Assembly: GCA_049516835.1 (NCBI GenBank)
Contig: JBEKSR010000202.1
Span: 1-6,007, forward strand
Length of the DNA: 6,007 bases
Direction: 5' to 3'
From: Fen-178 sp049516835
GTDB taxonomy: Bacteria; Acidobacteriota; Terriglobia; Bryobacterales; Bryobacteraceae
Shown here: piece after piece, positions 4,884-6,007 of the stretch
Layout: every line of letters begins with the position of its first letter
Numbering within the stretch: the stretch's first letter is position 1
The notes under the pieces: generated by a model
Seen by the model: the letters and a program-made list of their open reading frames with translations, nothing else
What the model was told of the DNA's origin: nothing
The model's database searches: none
Made by a program: the position numbers and the translations under genes

Positions 4884-5221
4884 AGCGGGGCGAGGTTTAT
4901 GACGCCCGATTGGATCCGGTCGAAGGATCTGAGCAGCGCGGGTCACAGCCCGTCGTGGTTGTCAGCCGCGATGCGATCAACGAATCGAGTCCCATTGTGA
5001 GTGCCGCGCTATGCACCACCCACCGTGAGGGCCGGCGCATCTATCCCAGTCACGTGCTCGTAAGGGCGCCGGGAGGAGGGCTGGACGCCGATTCGGTGAT
5101 TCTTGGAGAGCAAGTGCGGGTACTCGACAAGAAGCGGCTGCTGCGCCGACGTGGGGAGCTGACGCCCGCGACAACGTCGCGACTCAATGAAGCTCTTCGA
5201 ATTGCATTCGATCTGGACTGA
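4880..5221 (+). CDS. MazF/PemK-type toxin with altered catalytic position
   Basis: A 113-residue PemK/MazF-fold protein of normal length. Family features in order: RGEVYDARLDPVEGSEQRG (3-21), PVVVVS (24-29), INESSPIV, SAALCTT (46-47 region), HVLV, and GGLDADSVILGEQVRVLDKKRL. Intact members are sequence-specific endoribonucleases. Aligned without gaps to B. subtilis MazF (from memory), the catalytic Arg25 in the GGVRPV segment corresponds to Gln23 here (CAG, 4946-4948), whereas the catalytic Thr is retained in ALCTT. Arg to Gln takes one base change. The start overlaps the antitoxin stop (ATGA) and has no Shine-Dalgarno, so translation depends on coupling to a gene that now has a premature stop. 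Reduced or absent activity is likely. Repeat D starts 31 bases after the TGA. Confidence 0.92.
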   Translation: MKRGEVYDARLDPVEGSEQRGSQPVVVVSRDAINESSPIVSAALCTTHREGRRIYPSHVLVRAPGGGLDADSVILGEQVRVLDKKRLLRRRGELTPATTSRLNEALRIAFDLD

Positions 5222-5252
5222 ACGGTACGCGTGCCCTTCGCGCATACCGACT

Positions 5253-5316
5253 CACCTCCGGGCCGGCAGGTCGCAACATGGGTTCAGATTGTCGGGGAAA
5301 TGAGGCCGCACAGGGG
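5253..5316 (+). repeat. Cassette repeat, copy D (short)
   Basis: It begins CACCTCCGGGCCGGCAGGTC, the best-paired version of the hairpin (ACCT/AGGT and CCGG/CCGG with one bulged C). It continues with AACATGGG and TTCAGATTGT as in copies A and B, then TGAGGCCGCAC, and diverges into a G-rich stretch. No 39-bp block follows. It separates mazF from the secreted-protein gene. Confidence 0.55.
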
Positions 5317-5372
5317 GGAATTGCGCGCGGCTCAGAGAATGGCGATCAGCGAGGACGGGACGTGAGGTCAGC

Positions 5373-5378
5373 TATAAT
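5373..5378 (+). promoter_or_regulatory. Perfect -10 element next to an ATG
   Basis: TATAAT lies 8 bases before ATG 5387. No convincing -35 is seen 16-18 bases upstream. The start point would lie at about 5385, leaving a leader of 0-3 bases. The sequence ATGTAATG (5382-5389) overlaps a start-stop pair with the real start codon. Confidence 0.5.
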
Positions 5379-5386
5379 CCGATGTA

Positions 5387-5701
5387 ATGACTGCGCGGGT
5401 TTTGCTCTCGCTGGTATTGCCGTTCGCTACCGTTTGGAGCAGTGGCGGGTTGATTCTGAACGGCGTGCCAACGCCGCGGGGCGTGAATTCGGCGCTGGTG
5501 GCGCCGGGGGACGTGGTGGAGACGGTGGACGCTCCGGCGGTGGCGCGGTACCGCGACGGGCGCGTGGAGAACCTGGCCCCGCGGACGGTGTACACGCTGC
5601 CGAAAGACGCCGGGGCGCTTAAGGCCACGGGGGCGAAGGCCGGGTCGCGGAGCGGTTTGTTCCGGCTCATCCCGATCCATGTGGAGAGGCAGCCGCAGTA
5701 G
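5387..5701 (+). CDS. Small secreted protein, FecR-like segment
   Basis: A 104-residue protein with a likely Sec signal peptide: Arg at residue 4, hydrophobic VLLSLVLPFA, then WSSGG as a plausible cleavage zone near 18-21. The mature part contains VNSALVAPGDVVETVDAPAV, then RYRDGRVENLAPRTVYTLP. This recalls the FecR-type pattern of GDxVeT followed by a strand and a DGxxxxL.p turn, but it is only one repeat long. It lacks a Cys lipobox and later membrane segments. The start is set by the signal peptide and the adjacent TATAAT; no Shine-Dalgarno is present. The likely place is the periplasm or outside; function unknown. It stands alone after repeat D and ends in TAG. It may belong to the surrounding chromosome and not to the TA modules. 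Confidence 0.6.
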   Translation: MTARVLLSLVLPFATVWSSGGLILNGVPTPRGVNSALVAPGDVVETVDAPAVARYRDGRVENLAPRTVYTLPKDAGALKATGAKAGSRSGLFRLIPIHVERQPQ

Positions 5702-6007
5702 CCACGCGTGCCGATGGCCGCCATCTCATTCGCGCTCCTGGTTCTTAGCCCAACTTCCGCGCTTTTGAGAAACACCCGCTGAAAAGAAAGGACCTATCGA
5801 TTTTTCAGTCACTATTTTGGCGTCGCTTACATTTCGCGGGGCGCCCGCCTTGCCGTAACCTGAACCGATACAAGAGGATGCATATCGTTAGCCTGACTTT
5901 CGCAGTTGACGACGGTTTTCCGCCATTTTGGGGTGGTTTCGTCGCGCAACTCCTTGCGCGTCAATGACGGCCTCTCGCTACCGCGTGTAGGGCAGACCTA
6001 CCCTCTT
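5702..6007. other. No convincing gene; two hairpins
   Basis: This stretch has a more AT-rich patch (5779-5820) containing CTGAAAA (5779-5785) and TTTTCAG (5802-5808), a weak inverted repeat. It also has a clean hairpin, CGCGCAA-CTCC-TTGCGCG (5943-5960), not followed by T residues. A 29-codon frame at 5878-5967 with GAGG beside its ATG has no family features, and I do not call it. A gene may begin beyond the right edge. Confidence 0.45.

Noticed and set aside
3094..5316. The repeats as classical integron attC sites.
   Set aside because: I found no paired RYYYAAC and GTTRRRY core sites at their ends, and no integron integrase is present; only the layout is similar.
5368..5775. Reverse-strand 135-codon frame opposite the secreted protein.
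   Set aside because: Shadow of a GC-rich coding strand; the forward frame has a signal peptide and promoter, the reverse has neither.
5878..5967. 29-codon frame after GAGG near the right edge.
   Set aside because: Too short, no conserved features and no clear promoter; mentioned only as content of the gene-free stretch.

Overview
This is a GC-rich bacterial accessory region built mostly from toxin-antitoxin (TA) modules and phage-like small genes, several of them visibly broken. No rRNA, tRNA, CRISPR array or complete transposase is visible. Codon use, the GRKGG-type small basic protein and the style of the secreted protein would fit a soil bacterium such as an Acidobacteriota (Solibacter-like) genome, but that placement is an impression and not a demonstrated result.

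Left part (1-1290). A decayed HepT/DUF86-like fragment begins at 129. A leftward higBA module follows. The antitoxin gene higA is intact, but the toxin gene higB carries one in-frame TAA at codon 72 of 93; coding resumes in the same frame to the natural stop 10 bases before higA.

Middle part (1288-3032). A leftward unit runs from a strong promoter (TTGACT-N17-TATTAT) through a Cys-rich zinc-ribbon protein, an unrecognised 240-residue protein and a small HNH-type protein. A small GRKGG protein gene too short for usual ORF cut-offs is transcribed divergently. The control region between them holds a perfect 13-bp inverted repeat. One arm lies inside the leftward promoter spacer and the other lies where the rightward -35 would be, which looks like a phage-type operator pair with no repressor gene nearby.

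Right part (3033-5701). All genes read rightward and are separated by four degenerate copies (A-D) of a repeat that starts with a small hairpin, ACCTCCGGnCCGG. Copies A, C and D lie 10-62 bases after the stop codons of the GRKGG gene, the nucleotidyltransferase-HEPN pair and the RHH-MazF pair. Copies B and C are 130 bp long, 88% identical and gap-free, and each is followed by a 39-bp block that reads as the last residues of an open frame. In copy C that frame extends back into a MTAKYAHV segment resembling the active-site tyrosine region of tyrosine recombinases. The layout is cassette-like: gene(s) plus downstream repeat, same orientation, about 1 kb per unit.

The MazF-type module is doubly damaged. 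The RHH antitoxin has an in-frame TAA at codon 24, and the MazF toxin has Gln where the family's catalytic Arg is expected. The window ends with a small secreted FecR-like protein behind a perfect TATAAT and about 300 bases with no convincing gene. Several genes here have their -10 element 7-8 bases before the ATG and no Shine-Dalgarno, suggesting leaderless mRNAs.
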